This document shows, in pieces, positions 9,313-17,990 of a DNA stretch of 64,000 nucleotides. Below the pieces are notes generated by a model. It saw only the letters and a list, made by a program, of their open reading frames with translations, was not told where the DNA came from and ran no database searches. The DNA is from Hyphococcus luteus. Lineage in GTDB: Bacteria; Pseudomonadota; Alphaproteobacteria; Caulobacterales; Parvularculaceae. The stretch spans positions 124,001 through 188,000 of the forward strand of contig NZ_PJCH01000001.1 of NCBI RefSeq assembly GCF_002943565.1, written 5' to 3'. Position numbers and translations under genes: made by a program. Numbering within the stretch: position 1 is the stretch's first letter; every line of letters begins with the position of its first letter.

Positions 9313-11445
9313 TCAAAAATTCACGCCGACCTTCACGCCATATTGCCGCGGCGGTCCCGGATACCAGATGCTTCCAAGATCCTGGATGCCCGCCACATAT
9401 CGTTCATCGGTCAGATTGGTGCCCCATACATCGACATAGACATTATTCATGGAGAACCGCACGCCCGCATTCAACAAGGTGCGTTTGGGCAAGCGCGTTT
9501 GCGGCGCATCAAACAGCGCGCCAAGCTGTTTCGCCTGGTGCGAAAGATCAACACGCGGCGTGACAGTGAATGAACCAAAGTCAATGTTGTAGGAAGCGCC
9601 GATATTGACGGCAATTTTCGGCGAGAAGGGAGTTTTCGCGCCGGAAATTGAAATCACATTATCCGGCGCCATAAGAAACGGACTAACGACATCGGGAAAG
9701 TCGCCCAGCTCGCTTTCAATGAATGACAGCGCCGCGTCAATGTTAAGATTCCCGAAATTCGCCTGACCGCTCGCCTCAAAGCCGTAAATCTTGCTCTTGC
9801 CGTCAGCGTTTTGAAGAATGTTCTGGCCGCCCAAAGTGGGGCTGGCGAATTGGGCCTGATATTGTGAAAGAGTCTGATAATAAGCGGCCAATTGCGTGCG
9901 CACATGGTCGTCCATCCAAGAAGACTTCAGACCGGCCTCATAGCTGTAGACAATCGATTTATCGAACTCCGCGCCGCCGACAATGTTGAAGCCTCCGGTA
10001 ATGTGCGCACGAGCGACGCTGGCAAAAAAATTGTGAGCGCTGGTCGGCGAATAAGTCAGCGTGAATTTTCCATCTACGTCGGATTCATTTAATTTCTGCA
10101 TCCCGACGAAAAACGGAATTGTCGGGTTGGAAAGCCCGTCCCCTAAAACGATATTTGTGTCGTTGCTCGTTATATAGTTTGTGTACCGAATCCCAAGTTC
10201 AGCTGAAAACTGTTCACTGAACCTGTATTTTGCATCGGCGAAAACAGACCATTCATCTTCTTTTTTCTTATAGGGCGTTTCCAGACCAAGGTAAGGAAAG
10301 CCGTCTTGGGCAAGATAAAAGTTGAATCCTTCGTGCCGATAGTCCTCAATGATCGTGTCTGTGCGCTGGTAGAAAACGCCCAGCACATAGGACAACGGAT
10401 GATCGGCGTCATCCGGCGAAATGAGATTGAACTCTTGCGAGTAAAGCGTAAACGTGCCGGCGCTTCTGAATTCATCGTAAGCGGGCGTGGCGCCGTTCCG
10501 GTCGAAATTATTTACGGTTTCCGTGGTTTGGTAGCCCGAGACCGACGTGACCTGCAGCCCGTTTTCGAATTCATAGCCCATTTTGCCGACAACGCGCGCC
10601 GAGCGATCACGATAGATAAACCGGGCGTTCTGGACATAATCGTAAAGCGGATAATTATAGCTGCTCGTCAGGTTGCCGCCGAAATCCAGATCACTAAGGT
10701 CAAGCCTCAGTTCGCTTGTGAACTGATCTGTAGGCTCCCATAAAACGCCCAGGCGAATACTGTCCAGATTGGGCCGGCCCGGCTCTCCGGTAAAGTCGCC
10801 GGTAAGCGAATTTCCGAGAATATCGTTTCGTTCAAAATGGCGATAAGCGACGCGCACCCCGAGCGTGTCGCTCAACGGCGCATTGACGACAGCGGTAGCG
10901 CCAAATTGATTGTAATTGCCGTATTCGCCTTCGATCTTTCCGCTAAACCCATCGAGGTCCGGCGAAGCCGTCCGGATGAATATCGCGCCGCCGGCCGCGC
11001 TCTTGCCCACAAAAGTGCCTTGCGGCCCGCGCAACACCTCGATCGCCTCGATGTCATAGTAGGGCTCGTTCTGAAAATAACCGGGAAATGTCGGCACGCC
11101 GTCCCTGTAAAGAACAACGCCGGAAGGAAGCTCGATATCGACCGCGCTGCGGCCGACGCCGCGTATATTGAGCACGTTTGCCGAACCATAATCCGCCATC
11201 GTCAAGGCAGGCGCAGCATATTGTAAAGCGTAGATGCCTTGCACGCCCTTCTCAGCGAGCTTGTCGCCCGAAAGAACCGATGCCGAGATCGCCACCTCCT
11301 GCAGGCTTTCGGTGCGGCGCTGCGCGGTGACGACAATCTCGTCTTCCGCCTCACCCGCATCCGCAAAAGCCGCCCCGGAATAGGCGACAAGCGCCGCCAA
11401 AGACGTTGAATACAATGCCCGCGACAATACTGAACGTGTGCTCAT
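9313..11445 (-). CDS. TonB-dependent outer-membrane receptor
   Basis: The 710-residue protein starts with a Sec signal peptide (cleavage about residue 28, after AAFA). A TonB-box-like EIVVTAQRR follows, then a plug domain with NIRGVG and EVLRGPQGTFVGKSAAGGAI, and a 22-strand barrel ending in aromatic GVNF. The DEIVVTAQRR start and overall size fit the sphingomonad/hyphomonad family of receptors for organic substrates and oligosaccharides rather than siderophores. A palindromic operator lies 35 bp upstream, so it belongs to the GntR regulon and probably brings the island's substrate across the outer membrane. Base composition looks lower in GC than the flanking housekeeping genes. Confidence 0.9.
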   Translation of the reverse strand: MSTRSVLSRALYSTSLAALVAYSGAAFADAGEAEDEIVVTAQRRTESLQEVAISASVLSGDKLAEKGVQGIYALQYAAPALTMADYGSANVLNIRGVGRSAVDIELPSGVVLYRDGVPTFPGYFQNEPYYDIEAIEVLRGPQGTFVGKSAAGGAIFIRTASPDLDGFSGKIEGEYGNYNQFGATAVVNAPLSDTLGVRVAYRHFERNDILGNSLTGDFTGEPGRPNLDSIRLGVLWEPTDQFTSELRLDLSDLDFGGNLTSSYNYPLYDYVQNARFIYRDRSARVVGKMGYEFENGLQVTSVSGYQTTETVNNFDRNGATPAYDEFRSAGTFTLYSQEFNLISPDDADHPLSYVLGVFYQRTDTIIEDYRHEGFNFYLAQDGFPYLGLETPYKKKEDEWSVFADAKYRFSEQFSAELGIRYTNYITSNDTNIVLGDGLSNPTIPFFVGMQKLNESDVDGKFTLTYSPTSAHNFFASVARAHITGGFNIVGGAEFDKSIVYSYEAGLKSSWMDDHVRTQLAAYYQTLSQYQAQFASPTLGGQNILQNADGKSKIYGFEASGQANFGNLNIDAALSFIESELGDFPDVVSPFLMAPDNVISISGAKTPFSPKIAVNIGASYNIDFGSFTVTPRVDLSHQAKQLGALFDAPQTRLPKRTLLNAGVRFSMNNVYVDVWGTNLTDERYVAGIQDLGSIWYPGPPRQYGVKVGVNF

Positions 11446-11479
11446 TTTTGAGCTTCCTCCCTATTCTGCATTTCCCGCT

Positions 11480-11491
11480 CTAACATGTCAG
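11480..11491. promoter_or_regulatory. operator a (CTAACATGTCAG) ahead of the TonB-dependent receptor
   Basis: This site matches 11 of 12 positions of the island consensus CTAACATGTTAG. It lies 35 bp upstream of the receptor start on the minus strand. TATACT (11490-11495), a possible -10 box on that strand, overlaps its edge, so a bound repressor would block transcription start. Assignment to the GntR regulator at 27656 is inferred. Confidence 0.7.
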
Positions 11492-11927
11492 TATAAAGTT
11501 GACAAGCCCTTTTTGGCTTCCGTAACTAGGGACGCCTCAAGAGGAGCGCCAAGCCTTAAGCAAGGGGCGACAGGCCCCACAGGACAGGCGCGATTAATCT
11601 GAGAGAAGTTAGTGCATTGTTTTTATGTATTTATTTTAATTGCAAATCTTCCGGCCCCGGGCTGACGAACGAATTTCCACCGGCCCGTTCCATTTCTCCC
11701 CGGCGCGCGCCATGGTCTTGCCGTTCCAATCTAACATGTTATTCTGATGCAGCTCAGCGCGCTTACCGGAAAGCGGGGGTCGTGACGAGCCGACTACGCT
11801 GTTTCAAAATAGGGCCCGCGCGGGGCTTTTGCATGCCGATTGCCCGAGGACTGAAAACCAGACTCGCAAAAACCGGACAACCGGCGGCGCTAGTCATCGC
11901 CAAGGGCTTGCTTCACAAGTTGCAAAC
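11492..11927. other. divergent intergenic region between the receptor and the enolase-family operon
   Basis: No convincing gene is seen. It contains operator b and the 5' leader of the plus-strand operon. A short open frame at 11617-11931 has no recognisable protein features and overlaps the operator, so I do not call it. Confidence 0.5.
11731..11742. promoter_or_regulatory. operator b (CTAACATGTTAT) ahead of the first enolase-family operon
   Basis: This site matches the island palindrome CTAACATGTTAG at 11 of 12 positions. It sits 186 bp upstream of the plus-strand gene at 11928, in the divergent gap with the TonB receptor. The distance implies a long leader or a promoter close to the site. 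It is likely bound by the GntR regulator (inference). Confidence 0.7.
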
Positions 11928-12932
11928 ATGAAAATCACGTCATTTAAAACGACCTCTCTGGCCGCCGGCATGTCGCGCCTTTGCATCGAAGCGGACGACG
12001 GCGCGGCGGGAAATTGGATCATCGCAAGCGCGCTGCAATCCGTCGCTGAAAAACTCGCCGACGCGGCGCTCATCGGTCAGGAACCGCGCAGCACAACCTC
12101 GCTCTGGCATGACATGCTCGACCGCGCCGGAAACGATTTGCAAGCGCGCGCCGCCGCAGCAGCCCTTGACGTCGCCTTATGGGATCTGAATTCAACTCGC
12201 GACAACGAACCACTCTGGAAAAAAATCGGGGGATCCCAAAAACCTGCGAACGCGCATCTCAGCATCACCGAGCGCGCCTCCGGCGCCACCCAAAGCGACG
12301 ACGTATTTTTTCAGCAAGCAGCGCCTTTTGGGTTTCGCGAGGGTAAAGTAAGCGCTTGTCTGACTTCAAAAAGCCTTCCCGATCGTATCGGAAAATTGTT
12401 TTCGGCGCTCGACGCCAGCGCCCAACCGCCATCGCTTTATATAGGCGCGCAAGGCCGCTGCGCGCCTAAAGACGCGATCGCCGCCATCAGTAAACTCGAA
12501 CAGCTTTTCGACATTACAGCCATCGAGGCGCCCTGCCCGACGTGGGACATCTCCGGTACAAAGAAGGTAAGCGAGAATATAAAAGCGGCTGTGTTCAATG
12601 ACCTTTCCATATTCGGACGCGAAGGATTGCTTTCCCATTTCCGGCGGCGCAGCCTGGATATTGTCCAGCTTAGCGTTCTAAAAGACGGCGTTACGGGCGT
12701 GCTGGAGCTGGCGGATGCGGCATTCGGATACGAGCTGCCCATCCTCATAGCATCCTCGCCAGGCAATATCGGCGCACATTTCGCCGGGGCTCTTCCCTAT
12801 TTCATGAGCCTTGAAATCAGAGACCTTCCCTCGAAACAAACAGCCCCATCAGCCGTGACCATCTCCAATGGCTGGGCGCAGCCCGGAGACGCTCCCGGTT
12901 TAGGCATTAACTGGGCGCAACCGTCTGCGTGA
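11928..12932 (+). CDS. degenerate enolase-superfamily (MR/MLE) protein, probably non-catalytic
   Basis: I chose the ATG at 11928, whose MKIT start parallels the next gene, over an in-frame ATG at 11829; this gives 334 residues. It aligns along its length with the neighbouring MR/MLE protein (DVALWDLNS, WKKIGGS, DGVTG) but has lost key residues. The first metal Asp is Gly173, the third metal ligand is Asn224, and the second Lys of the KxK motif is Ser142; only Glu200 is kept. It is probably a structural or regulatory partner of the intact paralogue 38 bp downstream, or a decaying copy. The reading frame is intact. Confidence 0.7.
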   Translation: MKITSFKTTSLAAGMSRLCIEADDGAAGNWIIASALQSVAEKLADAALIGQEPRSTTSLWHDMLDRAGNDLQARAAAAALDVALWDLNSTRDNEPLWKKIGGSQKPANAHLSITERASGATQSDDVFFQQAAPFGFREGKVSACLTSKSLPDRIGKLFSALDASAQPPSLYIGAQGRCAPKDAIAAISKLEQLFDITAIEAPCPTWDISGTKKVSENIKAAVFNDLSIFGREGLLSHFRRRSLDIVQLSVLKDGVTGVLELADAAFGYELPILIASSPGNIGAHFAGALPYFMSLEIRDLPSKQTAPSAVTISNGWAQPGDAPGLGINWAQPSA

Positions 12933-12970
12933 CGCCCGCCCCTGACAACAGACCACTGGATTGAACGCTC

Positions 12971-14137
12971 ATGAAAATAACCGGCTTCCGTTCTGAAACC
13001 TACTTTATGAAAATGGACCGGGAAGTCGCGGATGCGAACTTGCCCAGCGGCGTCGAGATCATGCCTGCATCCATCCTCTTTCTTGAAACGGATGAGGATA
13101 TAACCGGCGTATCGCTGGGGTATGGCGGCGGCGTCGAGCATCTTTTCCATTTGATAGAAGGCGAAGATCCGAGAGACGTTCTTGGATTGTGGATCAAGAT
13201 CAACGACTACCTGCACAAGGCCGGCAACGAGGGGGCGGCGACTCTCGTCTTCAGCGCCATCGATATGGCGTTATGGGATTTGAAGGCCAAGATAGCCGAT
13301 GAGCCTCTATGGCGCACGCTTGGCGCGCGCGAGGGCCGGGTCAAGGCTTATGCGAGCGGACTTGACTACAGCCTTTCCGATGACGAGCTGTTTTGCTTTT
13401 ACCGCCGCATGGCGGAAATGGGCGTCGACAGCGGCAAGCTGAAAGTCGGCCTGGATATCGACGCGGACATTCGCCGGCTCGGCATCATGCGCGAGGCGCT
13501 GAGCATCGCGTCGGACAGGCCGGGCCTGATGATCGATTCCAACGAATATTGGTCGCCGAAACAGGCTGTTCGCTACATCTCGAAAATCGAGGAGCGGTTC
13601 GACCTGATCTGGGCTGAAGAACCGGCTCGCCGGTGGGACTATGACGGTCTCCGCCTTGTGTCGCAGCAGGTGCGCACAGCGGTGGCGACCGCCGAAAACC
13701 TGAAAAGCATAGCGGACATATATCCCCTGATCGCCAACGAAGCGGCGGATGTGCTCAATCTCTCAAGCGGGCATTCCGGCGTCACCGGCTGCCGGCAGAT
13801 TGCGAACATGGCCTATGCGCACAACGTCCCCGTATCGATGATGAACTGCCAGGCAAATTTCATGGCCCAGGTCGCCGCGGCGCTTCCCGGCCACACAATG
13901 ATGGAAGTCGTGGACCCCGGGCGCGAGCACTGTCTGAAATATGACAACTATGTGCAAGACGGCTTCATTCATCTTTCCGACGCCCCGGGTTTTGGAATAG
14001 ATGTCGATGAAGCCATCCTCAAAGATTTGCAGGAAAACCCGCCAAAAGGAAAAGGCGCGTTCCCTTTTCCGAGGCGCGAAGGCGCGGGACGTTATCTTGT
14101 GCCCCCGTCGCCTAGCGAAACGCCCTGGTCATCCTGA
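12971..14137 (+). CDS. mandelate racemase/muconate-lactonizing enzyme family protein (sugar-acid dehydratase-like)
   Basis: The 388-residue enolase-superfamily member has an intact active site. K156 and K158 form the KxK base motif, and metal ligands are D189 (MIDSNEYW), E216 (WAEEP) and E242 (TAEN). Members of this group dehydrate sugar acids to 2-keto-3-deoxy acids or racemise them; the exact substrate is not predictable. It follows the degenerate paralogue by 38 bp, downstream of operator b. A C-terminal extension of about 30 residues rich in Pro, Lys and Ser is unusual. Its end is convergent with the minus-strand operon, 20 bp away. Confidence 0.82.
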   Translation: MKITGFRSETYFMKMDREVADANLPSGVEIMPASILFLETDEDITGVSLGYGGGVEHLFHLIEGEDPRDVLGLWIKINDYLHKAGNEGAATLVFSAIDMALWDLKAKIADEPLWRTLGAREGRVKAYASGLDYSLSDDELFCFYRRMAEMGVDSGKLKVGLDIDADIRRLGIMREALSIASDRPGLMIDSNEYWSPKQAVRYISKIEERFDLIWAEEPARRWDYDGLRLVSQQVRTAVATAENLKSIADIYPLIANEAADVLNLSSGHSGVTGCRQIANMAYAHNVPVSMMNCQANFMAQVAAALPGHTMMEVVDPGREHCLKYDNYVQDGFIHLSDAPGFGIDVDEAILKDLQENPPKGKGAFPFPRREGAGRYLVPPSPSETPWSS

Positions 14138-14157
14138 CCCGGCGGCGGAGCCTCGCC

Positions 14158-15258
14158 TTAACTGACGCGAAATCGCGCAAAGGCCTCTTTGGTGAAGTCA
14201 GTGGAAGCGCCCGGCACTTCCGGCGACAGGCAGTAGCCGTCCTTTAGCTGTATCTGATGTTCAAATGGCCCAGCCTCCCAAAGCGGGATCACTTCAAGCA
14301 ACCAGTTGTTCGGGATCGCTTTCACGAGGTGCTGGTGAACCTGCATGAGATCGCCGGCGTGCGGACAAACCGGCAGGCCGAACGATTCCGCTAAAGACGC
14401 CACCTGAAGCCACGGCGTTACGCCGCCGATCCGGCATACATCCACCTGCACCACATCGACGCCATTCCTTTCGATGAAATCGCGGAACATGTGCGTTGAA
14501 TAGACATGCTCGCCCAGGGCGATTGGCGACGTTGACTGTTCGCGAAGCTTCGCATGCGCGCGGACATCGTCCGGATGAAGCGGCTCTTCAATCCATTTCA
14601 CATCGAAATCGGCAAGCCTTCGCGCCGCCTCCTGCGCTTTTCTCAAATCCCATTTCTGATTGGCGTCGACCATAAGATCGATTCCGTCGCCGATTTCGGA
14701 CCGCACCGCCGCCACGCGCCGCAAATCTTCCGACAGATCGTCAAGCCCGACCTTCATTTTCAATGTCCGGTAGCCCTGATCGATCAGCATGCCGGCTTCC
14801 CGGCGCAATTGCTCAACCGAATAGTTCAACCATCCGGCATGGGTGTTGTAAATCGGCATCTTGCCGGCATGGGCGCCGCCAAGCAGCCGCCAGAGCGGTT
14901 CCCCGGCGGCTTTGGCCAGAATATCCCACAAGGCGATATCGACAGCAGCCTGCGCCATTGTCGTCGCGCCGGCCCGCCCGATCCAGTGCGCCTTGCCGTG
15001 ATATAATTTCGACCAGATCTGCCGGACATTGCGCGGATCTTCGCCAATGAGCTCGTCAATATAGAGCGAATCCAGGACGGCCTGCAGCACCTTGCCGCCT
15101 GCGCCGACCGTCACAGTGTACCCGCATCCGGCAACGCCGGCGTCGGTATCGACGCGCAGGCCGACAAATTCGAGCCGCTCTACGGACTGCATGCTGTCGG
15201 CGATCGCGCCGCCGACAGGCACTTCAAGAACAAAGCTCTCCGCAGCTGTTACTTTCAT
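14158..15258 (-). CDS. enolase-superfamily dehydratase, L-fuconate dehydratase-like
   Basis: In this 366-residue protein, K167 and K169 form the KxK motif. Metal ligands are D198 (VDANQKWD), E224 (WIEEP) and E250 (GEH), and the acid/base His is H300 in CPHAG. The signatures VDANQxWD, PDDVxxHA, GEH, GGV and PHAG followed by HQHL recall L-fuconate dehydratases, so I infer dehydration of an L-fuconate- or D-arabinonate-like acid to the 2-keto-3-deoxy acid. It is the last gene of the minus-strand unit HpcH aldolase, hydratase, SnoaL-like, dehydratase. It is cytoplasmic. Confidence 0.8.
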   Translation of the reverse strand: MKVTAAESFVLEVPVGGAIADSMQSVERLEFVGLRVDTDAGVAGCGYTVTVGAGGKVLQAVLDSLYIDELIGEDPRNVRQIWSKLYHGKAHWIGRAGATTMAQAAVDIALWDILAKAAGEPLWRLLGGAHAGKMPIYNTHAGWLNYSVEQLRREAGMLIDQGYRTLKMKVGLDDLSEDLRRVAAVRSEIGDGIDLMVDANQKWDLRKAQEAARRLADFDVKWIEEPLHPDDVRAHAKLREQSTSPIALGEHVYSTHMFRDFIERNGVDVVQVDVCRIGGVTPWLQVASLAESFGLPVCPHAGDLMQVHQHLVKAIPNNWLLEVIPLWEAGPFEHQIQLKDGYCLSPEVPGASTDFTKEAFARFRVS

Positions 15259-15329
15259 AAACCGCTCTTAAGAAACTCCATCGGACTTGACCGTGCCGTC
15301 GTTTCAGACTTTTACGATAAAATCTCGGT

Positions 15330-15797
15330 TCAAACATCGCGCGCGATTTCGGGCGGATCCATCGGATAACCAAGACCCTTATAGTCGTAATCGCCAATCA
15401 TGTGGTTCTGGACGGGTTCCTGGATGGCGGGGCACGCATAATAGGCGCGGATTTCCTTGATCAGGCCGCGTTCGGAAAAAATGTACCACTCATCCCCGCG
15501 CAGATACACGCCGGCCTTCGGTTTGAAATGGGTCCATTCAATAACGGCCTCGCGCTTTTTTTCATCGACGATGACGCGATCGATTGTCCAAATCGAGCCG
15601 AACGTTTTCACCGCGTTGACCCAGCCCTCTGCGATAGCCTTGGCGCCGAAGAAAGTGCCCTGCGGGGCGCCGCTCGGAAAATAGTGATTAGCATCCGGTT
15701 CAAAGCAGCGGATCATCTTCTCTGCATCCGCTTCGTTGCAGCCGTCGAAATATTCCCGGATCGTCGCTTCCAATCCAGCCGCCGACACATCCCTCAT
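15330..15797 (-). CDS. SnoaL-like / NTF2-fold protein
   Basis: The 155-residue protein is predicted to be a cone-shaped NTF2/SnoaL fold: an N-terminal helix (ATIREYFDGCNEAD), FEPDANHYFPSG, then WTIDRVIVDEKKREAVIEWTHFKP and DEWYIFSERGLIKEIRAYY. Such proteins act as small isomerases, hydratases or cyclases, or merely bind ligands; the reaction here is unknown. It lies between the FucD-like dehydratase and the 2-keto-4-pentenoate hydratase homologue, 9 bp after the latter, so it is clearly in the same operon. A polyketide role is unlikely given the context. Confidence 0.72.
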   Translation of the reverse strand: MRDVSAAGLEATIREYFDGCNEADAEKMIRCFEPDANHYFPSGAPQGTFFGAKAIAEGWVNAVKTFGSIWTIDRVIVDEKKREAVIEWTHFKPKAGVYLRGDEWYIFSERGLIKEIRAYYACPAIQEPVQNHMIGDYDYKGLGYPMDPPEIARDV

Positions 15798-15806
15798 CTC
15801 TCTCTC

Positions 15807-16637
15807 CTAACTTGCTTGTTTTTTTGACGCCACACAGGGCTCGCCGACGATCGTCACGCTGACGGCGCCGAGTCGATCGATGTCGCCGCGCGCCTGTGAA
15901 TGTCCGGCCAGCCGGTAGGACCTAGTGCATGTGCCCGGCAGCACAATGTCGCCGGCGGCCAGACCGCCCCCGAACGGCGCAAGCGCATTTGCAAGCCACG
16001 CAACGCCGCTTCCCGGATGTCCCAGGATAGCTTTCGTGTTGCCCGTTTCCACGACCTCGCCGTCTATCTCGAGCGTCGTTTCAAGATCGTCCAGCGGGAG
16101 ATCGCGCGGAGAAATCCTGTCTTCGCCAAGCACCACCAGCGCCGAGGAACCATTATCGGCCACCGTATCCTGCAACCTGATGCGCCAGTTCGCGATTCTG
16201 GAATCGATAATCTCGAAACAAGTGGCCACATAGGCGGTGGCGTCGAGAACGTCTTGCAGCGTCACGCCAGGCCCTTTCAGGTCCGACGCAAGAATGAACG
16301 CAGGCTCGACCTCGATCTGCGGATCGATCAGGGAAGACAAGTCGAGCGGCTGCTTCGGATCGTGCATCATCGTATTCATCAAATGGCCATAGTCCGGTTC
16401 GTCAACGCCGAACATTTCCTGCATTGCTTTGGCGGTCAGACCGATTTTATGGCCCACCACGCGCTCGCCAGCGGCCGTCCTGGCGTCAATATTCAGCTTT
16501 TGCACCTCATATGCTTCCTGCAACGTCATATCGGGAGCAATATCCGTTAACGGCGCAATGGGCATGCGCGATGTTTCAGCATCGCGAAGCCGTCTTGCTA
16601 GACTTGAGACCTTTTCCGTATCTTCGCCTTTGTTCAT
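15807..16637 (-). CDS. 2-keto-4-pentenoate hydratase-like protein (FAH superfamily)
   Basis: The 276-residue protein is of the MhpD/HpcG type. It has a KIGLT motif, the metal-binding pattern PQIEVEPAF, and DNGSSALVVLG and GHPGSGVAWLAN segments. Relatives hydrate 2-keto-4-enoates to 4-hydroxy-2-oxoacids, which HpcH/HpaI aldolases then cleave. That is exactly its partner here, since its start overlaps the aldolase stop by ATGA. No ring-cleavage genes are present, so the substrate may be a dehydrated sugar acid rather than an aromatic product (inference). Confidence 0.8.
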   Translation of the reverse strand: MNKGEDTEKVSSLARRLRDAETSRMPIAPLTDIAPDMTLQEAYEVQKLNIDARTAAGERVVGHKIGLTAKAMQEMFGVDEPDYGHLMNTMMHDPKQPLDLSSLIDPQIEVEPAFILASDLKGPGVTLQDVLDATAYVATCFEIIDSRIANWRIRLQDTVADNGSSALVVLGEDRISPRDLPLDDLETTLEIDGEVVETGNTKAILGHPGSGVAWLANALAPFGGGLAAGDIVLPGTCTRSYRLAGHSQARGDIDRLGAVSVTIVGEPCVASKKQAS

Positions 16638-17485
16638 TTTTGATCTTCCACATTTCCAGATGTTGAACCCCGGGCGGCCGACACGACATGCTTTGCACCA
16701 TGGACAAGCATGCGGCTGTCAAAGCTTGCGCATTGCAGGGCAAAGCCTTTCGCCCGCCAGAGGGCGGACTCTTCAGGGTTGTCGATGTAAATGCCGGCGG
16801 CGACGCCGTTCGCGAGATTCAAGGAGTAATCGCCGATGGCGGCGTAAATATCCTTGCCGCCCGGCGGCAGGCTCAGGGACAAGGCAAGATCGTAGGGCCC
16901 GATAAAGACAGCATCCACGCCCTCCACCGCAGCGATCTCATCCGCATTGTCCAATGCGGCCTTTCCTTCGAGCTGCACCACAACAAACGCCGCTTCGGAC
17001 AATTGCCGCAACGGATCGTCGAGACCGTTGAATTTCTGGAGAGGGGAAAATCCGCGCGCGCCAGAGGGCGGAAATCGTGCTGCATCGACTATCGCTTTTG
17101 CCTGCGCGGGACTTTCAACATGCGGCGCCATAACGCCGCTCGCGCCGATATCGAGCACTTTTCCGATGAGCCCGGGCGTCGGCTCCCAGACGCGAACCAG
17201 CATCGGCAGGCGACAAACGCGCCCCGCCAGAATCAGATTCTCCAACTGTGAAAAGTCAGTGGAGGAATGCTCAAGATCGAGCACGACGAAATCAAAACCG
17301 GCGAGCGCCATAGCCTCTACGACGCCAGCCGAGGAAAGTTCAATCAGGAAAGTCCCGAGCGCGAATCCCTGCTTCGCTTTGCGGCGAAGCGTGTTTCCCA
17401 ACAATAAGGTTTCTGCAAAAACGCCCGCGCTTTCGCCGCCACGCTCCCCTCGCGACGGCCCGTCGGTGATGTTGTCAGCAACCAT
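16634..17485 (-). CDS. HpcH/HpaI family aldolase
   Basis: The start is the ATG at 17485 with GGGAGCGG a few bases before it; a longer frame reaches 17581 but adds a segment unlike the family. The protein has 283 residues. The class II pyruvate aldolase signature is present: VVLDLEHSS, LVRVWEP, APHVES and VFIGPYDLALSLSLP. It should split 4-hydroxy-2-oxoacids or 2-keto-3-deoxy acids into pyruvate plus an aldehyde (for example lactaldehyde). It is the first gene of the minus-strand operon that runs to 14158, with operator c 165 bp upstream. Confidence 0.82.
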   Translation of the reverse strand: MVADNITDGPSRGERGGESAGVFAETLLLGNTLRRKAKQGFALGTFLIELSSAGVVEAMALAGFDFVVLDLEHSSTDFSQLENLILAGRVCRLPMLVRVWEPTPGLIGKVLDIGASGVMAPHVESPAQAKAIVDAARFPPSGARGFSPLQKFNGLDDPLRQLSEAAFVVVQLEGKAALDNADEIAAVEGVDAVFIGPYDLALSLSLPPGGKDIYAAIGDYSLNLANGVAAGIYIDNPEESALWRAKGFALQCASFDSRMLVHGAKHVVSAARGSTSGNVEDQK

Positions 17486-17649
17486 GTCCGCTCCCTGCAG
17501 TCCGGAACCGCGAAATGCAGCCTGCGGAAAGGCGATTGCCGGCCATCGCCGCCGACAAGCCAATCTCATTGGCGCAATCACTCAAACGCGCGCGCGGCCA
17601 TGTTTTCCTGACATGACCAAACGCTTGATTTCGCTTAGCACCCCTCAAA

Positions 17650-17661
17650 CTAACATGTCAA
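17650..17661. promoter_or_regulatory. operator c (CTAACATGTCAA) ahead of the aldolase operon
   Basis: This site matches 10 of 12 positions of the island palindrome and lies upstream of the minus-strand aldolase gene. The gap between operators c and d is GC-rich with no gene. Confidence 0.65.
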
Positions 17662-17925
17662 TGATGTAATTGGATCCCGCCGCCCCTATTCCTGCCGCCT
17701 TCGCCGCCGGATGCACGCGCCGCCGCCGGCGGCGCGGCGGCGCCTCCGCTACGGACAGGCCGGCCGGAAGGAAATACGCCGTTTTGCAACAAGAAAATCT
17801 CTATTTTCTGTTTTTACCGTGACCGGCAGGTCCATATAGAGGTGGAAAGAAATCGCCCCAAGGCCCTTGGCCGGCGCCTTGTTGGAATAGCGCGCTTGCC
17901 TCTTGCAACTTTGTTCCGCCCCGAT

Positions 17926-17937
17926 CTAGAATGTTAG
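17926..17937. promoter_or_regulatory. operator d (CTAGAATGTTAG) ahead of the aldo/keto reductase operon
   Basis: This site matches 10 of 12 positions, with an exact ATGTTAG right half-site. It ends 53 bp before the aldo/keto reductase start on the plus strand. It is the most divergent left half of the set. Confidence 0.6.
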
Positions 17938-17990
17938 CTAGTTGAATTGCGACGCTGGCTGCGTCGCCTCCATTTATGTCAGGAAGGCCG

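Noticed and set aside
11617-11931. A 104-codon plus-strand open frame before the degenerate enolase gene
   Set aside because: It overlaps operator b and shows no recognisable protein sequence.
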